This document shows, piece by piece, positions 34,301-45,507 of a stretch of 64,000 nucleotides of DNA. The DNA lies in the NCBI GenBank assembly GCA_007115705.1, contig QXEO01001123.1:1550001-1614000 (forward strand). Direction: 5' to 3'. This DNA is from Dactylis glomerata (Eukaryota > Streptophyta > Magnoliopsida > Poales > Poaceae). A model generated the notes under the pieces. That model worked only from the letters and a program-made list of their open reading frames with translations, ran no database searches and had not been told where the DNA came from. Numbering within the stretch: position 1 is the first letter of the stretch; the number at the start of each line of letters is the position of its first letter. A program made the translations under genes and the position numbers.

Positions 34301-35250
34301 TCGGTGACATTTTTAGTACTATATGTGGATGACATATTGATTATTGGAAATGACACCGGTAGGCTTAACGATGTGAAGAGTTATTTGAATAAATGTTTTT
34401 CAATGAAAGACCTAGGAGAAGCTGCTTATGTATTAGGCATCAAAATCTATAGAGATAGACAAAGACGCCTAATAGGTTTAAGCCAAAGTACATACCTGGA
34501 CAAAGTTCTGAAAAGGTTCAAAATGGATAAAGCAAAGAAAGGTTCATTGCCCATGTTGTCAGGAAAGATATTGAGCAAGGCTCAGTGTCCAGCTACGGTA
34601 AAGGATAGAGAAACTATGAGAAAGTGCCATATGCCTCGGCCATAGGTTCTATCATGTATGCCGTGCTGTGTACTAGACCGGATGTGTCCAATGCTCTTAG
34701 TTTGACGAGCACATACCAAAGTGATCCAGGAGTGGAACACTGGACAGCCGTAAAGAACATCCTAAAGTATTTAAATAGGACTAAAGAAATGTTCTTGGTC
34801 TATGGAGGTGATGAGGAGCTCGTCGTAAAAGGTTACGTCGACGCTAGCTTTGACACCGACCCGGATGATTCTAAATCTCAGACAGGATACATATATATTT
34901 TGAATGGTGGAGCTGTGAGCTGGAGAAGCTGCAAGCAAAGCGTGATCGCGGGATCTACAACAGAAGCGGAATACATGGCTGCTTCAGAAGCGTCAAGTGA
35001 AGGAGTTTGGATCAGAAATTTCATCACTGAGCTTGGTGTGGTTCCAAGTGCCTTGGACCCACTGGAGATATTGTGCGACAACACTGGCGCCATAGCACTA
35101 GCTAAGGAACCAAGATATCATCCAAAGACCAAGCACATCAACCGCCGTTTCCATATAATTCGAGATTATATATCAGATGGAGATCTGAAGATTAGCAAAG
35201 TGCATACGGATCTGAATGTCACAGATCCGTTGACTAAACCTCTTCCATGA
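31356..35250 (+). pseudogene. Copia Gag-Pol polyprotein (BARE/Angela), two frame breaks
   Basis: It starts at ATG 31356 (MAKSNFNFNVFAEKEKL). Gag comes first, with a CCHC knuckle CFYCKDKGHWKRNC at about residue 251. Protease follows with VYDTGS (Asp about 300). Integrase has an H2C2 zinc site (WHCRLGH...CEPCLMGK) and Asp in HTDV (about 499), FTDD and SDRGGEY. Reverse transcriptase has LYVDDIL (about 34320) and RNase H has GYVDASFD and TEAEYMAASEA. Breaks: (1) near 34045 a deletion of roughly 30 bases between 'KSIRI' and 'YEIWQMDVK' shifts frame; (2) near 34615 a 1-base loss shifts it again just before VPYASAIGS. The integrase NGV-A-E-R motif reads NGVSKR, so the catalytic Glu is replaced by Lys (about residue 598). 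The product would not be functional. Confidence 0.93.
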
Positions 35251-35338
35251 GCAAAACATGATCAACACCTTAATGCCATGGGTGTTAGATTGTTACCAGA
35301 TGTAAACTAGATTATTGACTCTAGTGCAAGTGGGAGAC

Positions 35339-37066
35339 TGTTGGAATTATGCCCTAGAGGCAATAATAAAGATGTTATTATTATAATTCTTGTTCATGAT
35401 AATATTTATATTCCATGCTAGAATTGTATTAAGCGGAAACCTTAATACTTGTGTGGTTTATGAACAACATTGTGTCCCTAGTACGCCTCTATGGACTAGC
35501 TCATTGATTAATGATGGTTAAGGTTTCCTAACCATAGACATGAGTTGTCAATTAATAATGAGATCATGTCATTAGGAGAATGATGTGGTGGACAGACCCA
35601 AATAAAGCACAAAAATTAGATCGTGTCATTGTGTTCATCTTTGCGAAGCTTTTTCCTATGTCAAGTATTGTATTCCTTAGACCATGAGATAATACAACTC
35701 CCTGGTATCGGAAGAAAGCTTTGAGGTCATCAAACGTCATTCTATGAAAGGGTGATTATAAAGGTGTCTCTCAGGTGATCAGAAAGTACTTGTTGGGTTG
35801 TATGTATCGAGATGGAATTTGTCCCTCCCGAGTCAGAGAGATATACTTCGGGCCCACTTGGTAATCGATATCAACACCGCTTGCAAGCATGTGGTTAAGG
35901 AGTTAATCACGAAGTGATATCGGATTACGGAACGAGTAAAGTACTTGCTGTGAACGAGATTGAACTAGGTATGTCGATACCGGCGATCGAATCTCGGGCA
36001 AGTAAAATATCGCGAGATGAAGGGAATACATATACGGGATTAATTGAATCCTGGCATCGTGGTTCATCCGATATGATCATCGATGAATATGTGGGAGTCA
36101 ATATGGGTTTCCAGATCCCGCTATTGATTATTGATAGAAGATCATGTCTGCATATTCTCGAACCCGTAGGGTCACACACTTAACGTGCATCGACGCTAGG
36201 ATAGAATGGATAAATTAGCTAATGAGTTTTTGTTCGGAGTCTCGGATGTGATCGAGGACATCACGAGAGGTTCCAAAATGGTCCGGAGAATAAGATTCAT
36301 ATAAAGGAAAGCAGTTTTTGGATTCCGGAATCGTTTCAGAGTTTATCGGTATTGTACCGGAAGGTTCTAGAAGGTTCCAGAGTGGGGCCAACTTGGGCCC
36401 ACTTGACGGAGGCCTGCATGGGCCTAAGGGGAAGTGTCTTGGCCACTTTGGGCCAGGCGCACAAGGCCCCTAAGGCCCAGCCGGCCAGCCCTTAGGGGAA
36501 ACCCTAAGGGAATCTTCCAGAAGGAAGGGGGGAAACTTGCCCCCCACTCTTCCCCCTTGGGCCGCCGCCCTGGGGCTTGGAGGAGGGGTCAAGGCAGCCG
36601 GCCAGCCCCCTATATAAGGAGGGGCAGGGGTGCAACCTCCCTCCACCCCAACCCTAGCCACCGGCCAACTGCTGCCCTCCAATCTATCTCTCTCGCGACT
36701 GCGTGTAGGCGAAGCCCTGCCGCAGAAACTCTCCACCATAAGCACCACGCCGTCGTGCTACAGATCCAATCTATCTCTCCACCATACTTGCTGGACCAAG
36801 GAAGGAGGAGACATCGCTGCACCGTACGTGTGCATCTCTCGGAGGCGTCGCCACTTGTGGCGTTGGATCGGATCGGATCGCGGGGAGGAGACGGCTAGTA
36901 CGACTACATCATCCACGTTCTGTTGAACGTTTCCGCTGTGCGATTTCTTCAAGGGTATGAAGATCTCATCTGTCTCTCTCGTTGATTACATCTCCTAGAT
37001 TAGATCTTGGCTTTTTGTTCGCATCCGTAGGAAAAAAAATGATTTACTATGTTGCGAAACCCTTCA
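35339..37066 (+). repeat. 3' LTR of the BARE/Angela element
   Basis: 1728 bp, with a TATA box at about 36611. The extra 46 bases near 36744-36790 restore an AGATCCAATCTATCTCTCC stretch that the 5' LTR has lost. Confidence 0.93.
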
Positions 37067-37071
37067 CTCAC

Positions 37072-38151
37072 GAACCGAGACTAAAGGTTCTTCACATGGC
37101 CCAGGTCGTGTGCTGGGGGCTAGAGGACCCTTTAGTCTCGGTTGGTGGATCCAATCGGGACTAAAGATCCGGTGGTATTTCTGGTAGAATTATTGAAAAA
37201 ATAATTTTTTTAAATTTATTTTCCAGATTTTTTGAATTTTCATATTAACGAATATTTAAATTGTTTGACAGTTTCCACTCTAATCACCCATATTCTCATG
37301 TCAAAGTACATATTTGTGGTCAAACTTACCAATCGGTCACCCATCCTCACACCGCTCCACCTTCAGCACGCATAATTTTTCCGTTCCGTCCCTACTAGCT
37401 TCCAAGACCGCGCTTGTGACTTCTTAATAATAGTATGCTATCAATTCAATTAAGCCTTAGACACTGATAACACATGATTTTATTTTTAAAATTCCAAATA
37501 ATTTTAAAAATAAGGACCAATGATTAAGTAATAATAAGCATCAATGAATTTCAAATAATCTTTATGCATAATTCAATTATTCCAAAAACTCAAAATTTTC
37601 ACAAAAAAAAAATAAAAAATTGAAAATTCCAAAATAATATAAACATTCAAAATATTGAAAAATTGAAATAAACAAAGAAAAAATTCAAAAAAAAAAATCA
37701 ATTTTTCTATTTTTTTTGACAAAATCTAAAATCTTCCTACTTTCATATTTCCCTTTGGAATTTTGAGAATCAAGAATGTGTGCAAACAACATATGGCCGT
37801 TGGAATCGGATGTAACTTTTTGCGTAGATACTTTTTTATATATTATGCATTTTTTGAGTCCATATGCAAAAGTTATAGCCATTTTAATTCAGAACAATCT
37901 TTTTTTGCAAAAATTTCAAAATTCAAAAATTTCAAATTTTCCCTAAAAGTTGGTTGCGTGAGGTACATGCATTTCAAAAGATTTTGAAATTTGAAGTTTT
38001 TATCATTGATGTTTATTTTTAGACATTTTGTCTACGCGCGCGCGCGCGGGGGGGGGGGGGGGGGGTAGGCAGGAGAGGAAAAAATGGGTGTGTACCCTTT
38101 AGTTCGGGTTGGTATCTCCAACCGGGACTAAAGGGGGGGGGGGGGTGGGCT
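37072..38151. other. CACTA interior without genes
   Basis: Subterminal-type repeats are followed by about 850 bases of A/T-rich sequence ('gttggaatcggatgtaact' is a typical CACTA filler) and a (CG)n-G18 run near 38035-38065. No frame of interest. Confidence 0.6.
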
Positions 38152-38423
38152 TTAGAGAATCGCGCCGACACAAAGGCGAGCCCAATAAATGAGCCGGCGC
38201 TCCCGTGCCGGCCCCTGCGTGGCAGGATCCTATCGGGTGCGCCGGTACCTCGCGACATTGCCATTCCAACGCCCATGGCCCCCTTGCCAGCTACACCACA
38301 GCTTTCCCGTGGGATTATCCCGCCAAAAATTTCCCGCCGCATCCTTTCCCGCCGCTTTTTCCCGCCGCTTCCTTTCCTGCCGCTGTTTCCCACCGAGGAG
38401 CCAGCTTCCCGCCGGATGGCAGC

Positions 38424-38431
38424 TATAAATA
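38424..38431 (+). promoter_or_regulatory. TATA box of the Harbinger-borne ORF
   Basis: TATAAATA, 36 bases before the ATG at 38467, after a run of CCCGCCGC repeats. It is a plausible core promoter. The homologous copy at 48411 has TATAAAA in a similar place. Confidence 0.6.
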
Positions 38432-38466
38432 GAGGGGCCGTCAGTGGAGGGTAGACAGCTAAACCA

Positions 38467-39159
38467 ATGGCAGACCACTGGGCGACTTGGGCGAGGCTAA
38501 TGGAGGTGGCGCAACAGCGCTACCCCGACGACGACCTGGCGGCTGAGGCTGCAGCGAGGGCGCTCTTCGACGCCGTGGAGATGGCCGCGTACGCCACCGA
38601 CCTGGACGCGCAAGCGGAGGAGCAGGGTGTCTTCGACACGGCGCGCGCTGCCACCCGCCTCAGGGGCGAGCTTCGAGAGGAACTGTGGATGGAGGGCTCC
38701 AGCGCCGGCGGCACCGAGGAGGAGTACATGCACCTCGACGACACTGACCTCGACGCCGACGACCTCGCCTACCTCGAGCTCCCCACCGATGAGGAAGTCG
38801 CGGAGTCCGCTGCCGAGCAAAGAGTGCTGATGGCGTCGTTCAAGATGCAGCGCCGCGATGAGGCTGCCCGACGTCTCATGGCGGCCGAGAGAAGGGCGGT
38901 GGCAGACGAGCTGGCTGCGTCACACCAAAGCGCGCGCCAATCGGCATATCTCCATAACTTGGCGGCGGTGGACGAGGCGAGGGTGGCAACGGTGGGACGG
39001 CGGCCCCAGGAGGACCGCGCGAGGGTTGCGGTGGAAAGACGGCAGCAGGCAGAGCGTGCGAGGGCGGCGGAGTTGGCGAGGGTGCGCGAACACCAATACC
39101 CCCTGCCCTTCTACTACGCCGACGCCTGCATCGCAGAAGATGCCCAACATAGCCGATAG
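38467..39159 (+). CDS. Orphan acidic/Ala-rich protein (230 aa) inside a Harbinger-like element
   Basis: An ATG start (MADHWATWARLMEVAQQRYP) behind a TATA box. The N-terminal third is Ala-rich and helical. The middle is acidic (EEEYMHLDDTDLDADDLAYL), then AAEQRVLMASFKMQRR, and then a long Arg/Ala/Glu helical region likely to form a coiled coil. It ends at TAG 39157-39159. The same frame continues for 30 more codons (LREARLRRRLE, then a Gly/Ser-rich tail) to TAG 39250-39252. The relative at 48411 carries that tail too, so this TAG is probably a premature stop and the ancestral protein was about 261 aa. It is not a known Harbinger transposase or its Myb-like partner. No function is assigned. Confidence 0.55.
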   Translation: MADHWATWARLMEVAQQRYPDDDLAAEAAARALFDAVEMAAYATDLDAQAEEQGVFDTARAATRLRGELREELWMEGSSAGGTEEEYMHLDDTDLDADDLAYLELPTDEEVAESAAEQRVLMASFKMQRRDEAARRLMAAERRAVADELAASHQSARQSAYLHNLAAVDEARVATVGRRPQEDRARVAVERRQQAERARAAELARVREHQYPLPFYYADACIAEDAQHSR

Positions 39160-39548
39160 CAGCTGCGGGAAGCACGCCTCCGCCGTCGCCTGGAGACAGG
39201 CAACCATGGCGGCTCCGGTGGTTCCGGTGCGGGCGGCTTCGGCGTCCAGTAGTAGTAGGTAGTATAACTAGAATTTCAAGCGGTGTATACTCTGCTTCAA
39301 TACCAGTTTAGGGGTACTTCGGCTTCGAACTCGAATATATAAAATATGTCTAATTCTGATGAAATCTAGCAAGTTTAATGAAAATATAGCAAATTTAAAA
39401 TTACATAATTTTTTTGGGGCCGGCGTTTTCGGGCCGCCGATGTGGGAGCCCATCCCCAATTTTTAGGGAGGGCCTGCCGGCGCTCCCAAAACGTGCCAAC
39501 CGGCGCCCTTGCCGGCCACAGTTTTGGGGGCGCCAGTGGAGATGCTCT

Positions 39549-39812
39549 TAGTCCCGGTTGGAGCCACCAAACGGGACTAAAGGTCACTACCTTTTAGTCC
39601 TGGTTGGAGATACCAACCCGGACTAATGGACCCTTTAGTCCTGGTTGGAGATACCAACCCGGACTAAAGGGGTACACGCCCATTAGTCCCGGTTCATTGC
39701 GGACTTTTAGTTCTAGTTCGTGGCTCCAACCGGGACTAAAGGGTCCATTAGTCGCGGACCGAGCTATTTGGAGACTAAAGGGGGTGGACGGAAGGCCTGT
39801 TTTCTACTAGTG
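39549..39812. repeat. Right subterminal repeats and terminus of the CACTA element
   Basis: Alternating direct and inverted copies of TTTAGTCCCGGTTGG (for example near 39550, 39568, 39593, 39632, 39684, 39725), ending GGCCTGTTTTCTACTAGTG. Such repeats bind the transposase in CACTA elements. Confidence 0.8.
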
Positions 39813-40112
39813 ATAGTTCATTTTTTAAAATTTAAACTACACTCATGACAAGAATTAAGGAAGAGAGGGAGTATCTTTTATTTGAAAAAACAAAATAATT
39901 TGGTAGGCCGCGAAGACCTAGAGACGAAGCGAACTAATACTTTGCTTGACTTTAAAAAAAAACTATAATCCTTATTTATTAAAATCGGATTGAGTAGAAG
40001 ATTGCACACCAGATTAATTGTTAAATCTTTGCAGGGCACAGGGTCAACTACCTTCACTATAGTAGCTGGCGAAATGCTACAAACGAAAGGAATTCACAAG
40101 CCTCCATCGACT

Positions 40113-40959
40113 TGTTGGAATTTGGTTGTGGGCTTTAGCCTATAGCCCAATCCAAATTCTGAAATTCTCTTGGCCCATTCATGCCTAGCAGGGGATGGCA
40201 CCAAAGTTTAGTCCCACCTTGCTAGTTTGAGGGGAGTTGCACCAATATATATAGTGGGGTGTTCTACTACCTCCTAAAGTGAGAGAAGAGGAGAGACTTA
40301 CACGCGCGCTCCTCCTCCTCCACCGCCCGCCTCGCCACGCCTCGCCTCGTCACGACGCGCGCGCGCCATGGTTTGCGGAATTGTGCCTCGGTGCCGACCC
40401 TAATCACGCCGTATCACATCCCGTCTCTTGCCTCCAGAACCTTGCGCCGCCGCTACACCTTCTCCATCTCCTCTTCCGGCGTGCACCAGACGACGGGACA
40501 GTAGGCCTCCGGAACCCCGCCTCTTATGAACCTGTACGGGTGAGGGGCGATCAGGTTTTTGGGGAGCGCTTCTGCGCGACTACCGACGACATCACGTCGA
40601 CCGACGACTCCTTCCCCAACGAGGACTTCTTCCCGGACATCAGCGCCCTCTACATTGACGACATGGCCGACGACGCTGGTGCCAACGCAAATGCCAACGC
40701 CAACACGAACGCGAATCTGAATGCTAACGCGAATCCTCCTGCAGCACCATATGCAATCTTCTCCTACCTATTTCAGTTTCTGTTATAGTTTCTTGTACTA
40801 GCGTTTGGGGTAGATGTGATCTGTTTATCTCTGTTAGATATGATCTGTTTATCTATTCTGCTAGTATGCATGATTAGTTTAATTCCTGCAATTATCATCA
40901 TGCTTTATTATTGGTTATTTTGGATTAAATCTTATGGTAAATTGCTTATATATTCAACA
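40113..40959 (+). repeat. 5' LTR of the 40-kb Copia element
   Basis: It starts TGTTGGAATTTGG and ends TATTCAACA. TATATATA at 40245-40252 may be the TATA box. Compared with the 3' LTR it lacks 160 bases between 'ggtgccga' and 'ccctaatcacg', which include a second TATA-like motif (GCTATATAAGC). Its splice-donor-like GT is mutated to AT (40749-40750). Confidence 0.92.
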
Positions 40960-43900
40960 TTCTAAAAACCTGATAATAGGCAACTGAGTCCAACTGGTTT
41001 GGCCGCGGCTACTAGGCCGCCTCCCTTTGATGGTGTCCATTATAAGAGATGGCGCGCGAGAGCAGTTCTATGGTTGAAAAACCTAGGCTGCTATAGCGCC
41101 ACTCTTGGCAGACCTGAGGGAGATCTTTCTCCTGCTCAGGAGGAAGCTTTTCAGAAAGTCGTCACCATGTTTATGGGGGCTTTGTTCAACATTCTTGGTG
41201 ACAACATTGTTGACACCTATATGTCATTTGATAATGGCAAGGATGCGTGGGATGCGCTGGAAGCCAAGTTTGGTGTTTCTGACGCTAGCACTGAGCTGTA
41301 TATCATGGAGCAATTCTATGATTATAAGATGACTGATGACCGTCCCATTGTGGAGCAGGCTCATGAGATACAGTCTCTTGCCAAAGAACTCGAGCAGTTC
41401 AAGTGTACCTTACCGGACAAGTTCGTGGCCGGTGGTATTATTGCCAAGCTTCCTCCTTCATGGAGGAACTTTGCTACTTCTTTAAAACATAAGAGACATG
41501 ATTTTTCCGTTTCGGATCTTATTGGTTCTCTTCATGTTGAGGAAAAGGCAAGAGCAAAGGATACACGTGTTCGAGGTTTTGATGGAAGTTCTAGTGCACA
41601 TGTGGTGCAGAAAAATAACTTCCAGTCCCACAAGTCCAAGAATAAGAATAAGTTTGAGGGCAAGGGAAAGTCTGACGGCAAGAACAAGGCCTCGCAGACT
41701 ACCAACTTCAAGAAGAAGACTAAGTATAAGAAGAAAGGATCTTGCCATGTGTGTGGTGATCCGAATCATTGCGCTCCTAGCTGCCCTAAACGCTTTGATA
41801 AGCGTTCACATGGAAACGGCGGCAATTCTGCCAATGTTGTTGTTGGTGATACCGATATGAAGGATGCTGGGTACGGTATATTTTCTACTATCCTTTCAGT
41901 TTGTCATTCGCCTGAATGGTGGATAGACACCGGTGCCAATATACATGTATGTGCTGATATTTCCATGTTTTCTTCTTATCAGGTCGCACAGGCTGGCTCC
42001 ATGCTGATGGGAAACAGCTCACATGTTTTTATTCAAGGTGTTGGTATGGTAAATCTGAAGTTCACTTCGGGAAAGACCGTACAGCTGAAGAATGTGCAGC
42101 ACGTTCCCTCTATCAATAAAAATCTCGTCAGCGGATCTCTTCTGTGTCAAGATGGTTTTAAGTTGGTTTTTGAGTCCAATAAAGTTGTAATATCAAAGTA
42201 TGGACAATTTGTTGGGAAAGGCTATGAGTGCGGAGGCTTGTTCCGCCTTTCTTTGTCAGACTTATGCAATAAAGTTATTAATCATGTTTGCAATGATAAA
42301 GAGTCCAATATTTGGCATTCACGACTTTGTCATATTAACTTTGGTTGCATGACGCGGCTAGCCAACATGAGTTTAATTCCAAAATTTACTAATATCAAGG
42401 GCTCTAAGTGCCAAGTGTGCGTGCAAGCAAAGCAACCTCGGAAGTCTCATAAGACCGCGGAGGCAAGAGATTTGGCACCACTAGAGCTCATACATTCAGA
42501 TCTTTGTGAGATGAATGGTGAGTTGACAAAAGGTGGAAAGAAATATTTCATGACATTGATCGATGACTCCACGAGATACTGCTATGTGTATCTTCTGAAA
42601 TCTAAAGATGAAGCTTTGAACTTCTTCAAAATCTATAAAGCTGAAGCAGAAAATCAACTTGATCGTAAGATCAAGCGGCTTAGGTCCGATCGTGGTGGAG
42701 AGTATTTTTCCAATGAATTTGATTCTTTTTGTGCGGAACATGGTATAATCCATGAGAGGACGCCTCCCTACTCGCCCCAATCTAACGGGGTGGCTGAAAG
42801 AAAGAACCGTACTCTAACTGATTTGGTTAACGCCATGTTAGACACATCGGGTCTTTCCAAGGCATGGTGGGGGGAGGCGATCTTGACTGCGTGTCATATC
42901 CTAAATCGTGTTCCCACTAAGAATAAAGAAATTACACCATTTGAGGAATGGGAAAAGAAAAGGTTAAAACTCTCTTACTTACGGACTTGGGGTTGTTTGG
43001 CAAAGGTAAACTTGCCAATAACTAAGAAGCGAAAGCTTGGACCAAAGACCGTGGACTGTGTTCTTCTGGGATATGCGTTTCATAGCATTGGCTATAGATT
43101 TTTGATAGTAAAATCTGAAGTACCTGACATGCGTGTTGGTACTATTATGGAGTCGAATGATGCGACTTTCTTTGAGGACATCTTTCCAATGAAAGGTTCG
43201 TCTAGTTCATCAAATCAGGAGATGCCTAGTTCATCTAGTCAAGAATTATTTACAATTCCTGAACCCACCATTTCGATAGAACATCTGAAAATCTTGTGGA
43301 GGATAACAATAAAGCTCCTACTAGGAGTAAGAGACGGAGGACTGAAAAGACCTTTGGTAATGATTTTATTGTATACCTCGTGGATGACACTCCCACTTCT
43401 ATTTCAGAAGCCTATGCATCTCAAGATGCTGACTACTGGAAAGAAGCCGTTCGCAGTGAGATGGATTCCATCTTGGCAAATGGAACTTGGGAAATTACTG
43501 ATCGTCCTTATGGGTGCAAACCTGTAGGATGTCAGTGGGTGTTCAAGAAGAAGCTTAGACCTGACGGTACTATTGAGAAGTACAAGGCACGCCTTGTTGC
43601 TAAGGGTGATACCCAGAAAGAAGGCGAAGATTTCTTTGATACTTATTCACCTCTGGCCAGATTGACCACTATCCGAGTACTACTATCCCTGGCTGCCTCG
43701 CATGGTCTTCTCGTTCATCAAATGGACGTTAAGACGGCTTTCCTAAATGGAGAGTTAGATGAGGAGATTTATATGGATCAACCGGATGGATTTGTGGTAG
43801 GTGGTCAAGAAGGAAAGGTGTGTAAGTTGCTGAAGTCTTTGTATGGTCTTAAGCAAGCACCTAAGCAGTGGCATGAGAAGTTTGAAAGAACTTTAACTGC

Positions 43901-44945
43901 TGTAGGCTTTGTTGTTAATGAAGCTGATAAGTGTGTGTACTATCGCCATGGTGGGGGCCAGGGATTCATCTTATGTCTGTATGTTGATGATATACTGATT
44001 TTCGGGACCAGTCTTGATGTTATCAAGGAGGTCAAAGACTTTCTATCTCATTGTTTTGAGATGAAAGATCTAGGAGTGGCTGATGTGATCTTGAACATCA
44101 AGATACTGAGAGATGACGATGGTGGGATAACACTACTTCAATCTCACTATGTGGAAAAGATCTTGAGTCGTTTCGGTTATAGCGACTGCAAGTCTTCTCC
44201 TACGCCATATGATCCTAGCATGTTGGTTCGAAAGAATCAGGGAGATCCTAAGGATGCTAAAGATCAGCTGAGATATTCTCAGATTATTGGCTCGCTTATG
44301 TATTTGGCCAGCGCTACGAGGCCTGACATCTCTTTTGCTGTTAGCAAGTTGAGTCGATTTGTGTCAAATCCTGGAGATGTTCATTGGCAGGCCCTTGAAA
44401 GGGTTTTGCATTATTTGAGTGGCACTGCGAGCTATAGAGTTCACTACTCTGGGTATCCAAGGGTACTTGAAGGGTATAGTGACTCAAATTGGATTTCTGA
44501 TGCTGATGAGACTAAGGCCACAAGTGGTTATATGTTTACGCTTGGTGGTGGCGCTGTTTCCTGGAAGTCTTGCAAGCAGACCATCTTAATGTGGTCAACT
44601 ATGGAAGCAGAACTCACAGCATTAGATACAACCACTGTTGAAGCAGAGTGGCTTCGAGAGCTCTTGATGGACTTGCCTGTGGTTGAAAAACCTATACCCG
44701 CAATTCCTATGAACTGTGATAATCAAACTGTGATCATCAAAGTAAATAGTTCGAAGGATAATATGAAGTCATCAAGACATGTGAAGAGGAGATTGAAATC
44801 TGTCAGGAAAATGAGAAACTCCGGAGTTATTGCATTGGATTATATCCAAACATCTAAAAATCTGGCAGATCCCTTCACAAAGGGTCTATCACGCAATCTG
44901 ATAGATAATGCATCGAGGGAGATGGGTTTCAGACCCACACTTTGA
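40663..44945 (+). pseudogene. Copia Gag-Pol polyprotein with inferred LTR-encoded first exon
   Basis: The main frame is open from 40966 but has no ATG before 41168. In the LTR an ATG at 40663 begins MADDAGANANANANT..., an Asn/Ala repeat ending PPAA. Splicing after 40748 to the AG at 40978-40979 would join it in frame to LSPTGLAAATRPPPF. Domains then follow: gag; CCHC knuckle CHVCGDPNHCAPSC; protease IDTGAN; integrase with WHSRLCH, HSDL, SDRGGEY and PQSNGVAER (catalytic residues kept); reverse transcriptase LYVDDILIFG; RNase H EGYSDSNW. One base is missing near 43285, so pol continues in the next frame (DNNKAPTRSKRR). Otherwise the whole length is open. The spliced start is inference. Confidence 0.85.
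40749..40979 (+). other. Inferred intron spanning the 5' LTR/internal boundary
   Basis: The 3' LTR has a good donor, CACC|GTATGC (46301-46309), and the acceptor TGATAATAG lies at 40971-40979. The exons join in frame (CC+G). In this copy's own 5' LTR the donor reads AT instead of GT, so the present element may no longer splice here. Confidence 0.5.
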
Positions 44946-45507
44946 GTTGTCCATAGTGGTAACCCACTCTATATGATCGGAGATCCCGTGAATTAGAGTT
45001 GGGAGACAAGCTGTTGGTCAGCTGAGAGGAGAGTATCCTTACATTATACTACCACTCCATATAGATGCAATACTCTCCTATTCTGCATGGCAGGTTGATA
45101 TTTATCTTAATGTGTTCTAAGTGGCTTGTTTATAGCAAAGATGTTGCCCTGTAGAACATCTTTTGAAGAACACACCTATATGAATCTGACTGTCAAACGT
45201 CGCAGTCTATGGGAGTTGGGTGCTCTCTAATAAACTCATGAAAGGCCATGGAGTATAACGCATAAGCTTCAAACCGCGGGGAAGCCTTGCGGCAGCCTAG
45301 TATCGGTCTAGGCTTTGTGTGAAACTAGTGCGCACCAAACTTGTAGTTCAAGGCATAGTCCACTATTCAAGTTGCAATCTAGTGTAGCATAAAGTTCTGA
45401 GTGGAAGTTCAACTTAACAGTCTCCACCTCGCACCGGTATATAAACAATGTTCTGGAATTATTTGATATGATGTGATCAGATGTGCCAATGAGACTTTGT
45501 GGGGGAT
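44946..45507 (+). other. 3' untranslated region of the 40-kb Copia element
   Basis: No frame. Ends in TTTGTGGGGGAT, the likely polypurine tract. Confidence 0.7.

Larger units (their letters stand above)
28450..37066 (+). mobile_element. BARE/Angela-lineage Copia LTR retrotransposon, full length
   Basis: Flanked by CTCAC (28445-28449 and 37067-37071). LTRs start TGTTGGAATTATRCCCTAGAGGC, the BARE-1/Angela signature, and end CCTTCA. It has an initiator-tRNA-Met primer site, one long gag-pol region (31356-35250), and a purine-rich stretch GTGGGAGAC before the 3' LTR. Two frame breaks inactivate it. The two LTRs are very similar except for a 46-bp indel, so the insertion is young. Confidence 0.95.
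38155..39547 (+). mobile_element. PIF/Harbinger-like element carrying an orphan ORF
   Basis: It is bounded by TTA on both sides (38152-38154 and 39548-39550), with inverted ends GAGAATC and GAGCATC (one mismatch). The right end (GGCGCCAGTGGAGATGCTC) is the ending common to grass PIF/Harbinger elements. It is 1393 bp with no transposase, and encodes one ORF with its own TATA box. Left-end similarity is short, so that boundary is tentative. Confidence 0.6.
28338..39812. mobile_element. Non-autonomous CACTA transposon with nested insertions
   Basis: The right end is a good CACTA terminus (reverse complement CACTAGTAGAAAACAGG). The left end is degenerate (CAATAGTGGAAAAAGGG). Both are flanked by the 3-bp duplication ATA (28335-28337 and 39813-39815). 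Subterminal repeats of TTTAGTCCCGGTTGG and its complement, a known CACTA feature, fill both ends (28358-28449, 37072-37170, 38097-38130, 39549-39780). Without the Copia insertion it is about 2.85 kb. It has no transposase. It contains the Copia at 28450-37066 and the Harbinger-like element at 38155-39547. Confidence 0.75.
28304..39871. mobile_element. Stowaway MITE split by the CACTA element
   Basis: The two halves are 28304-28337 (CTTTCTCTGTACCATAAATT) and 39816-39871 (...AATTAAGGAAGAGAGGGAG), together about 90 bp with inverted ends. TA flanks lie at 28302-28303 and 39872-39873. This is typical Stowaway size and ends. Confidence 0.7.

Noticed and set aside
38048..38145. Long G runs as possible quadruplex regulators
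   Set aside because: Homopolymer runs are prone to sequencing and assembly error, and their position within transposon filler gives no support for a regulatory role.
40279..40662. Open frame upstream of the Asn/Ala run in the 40-kb Copia LTR
   Set aside because: It has no ATG before 40663 in this frame, and the two LTRs differ by a 160-bp indel there. Treated as untranslated.
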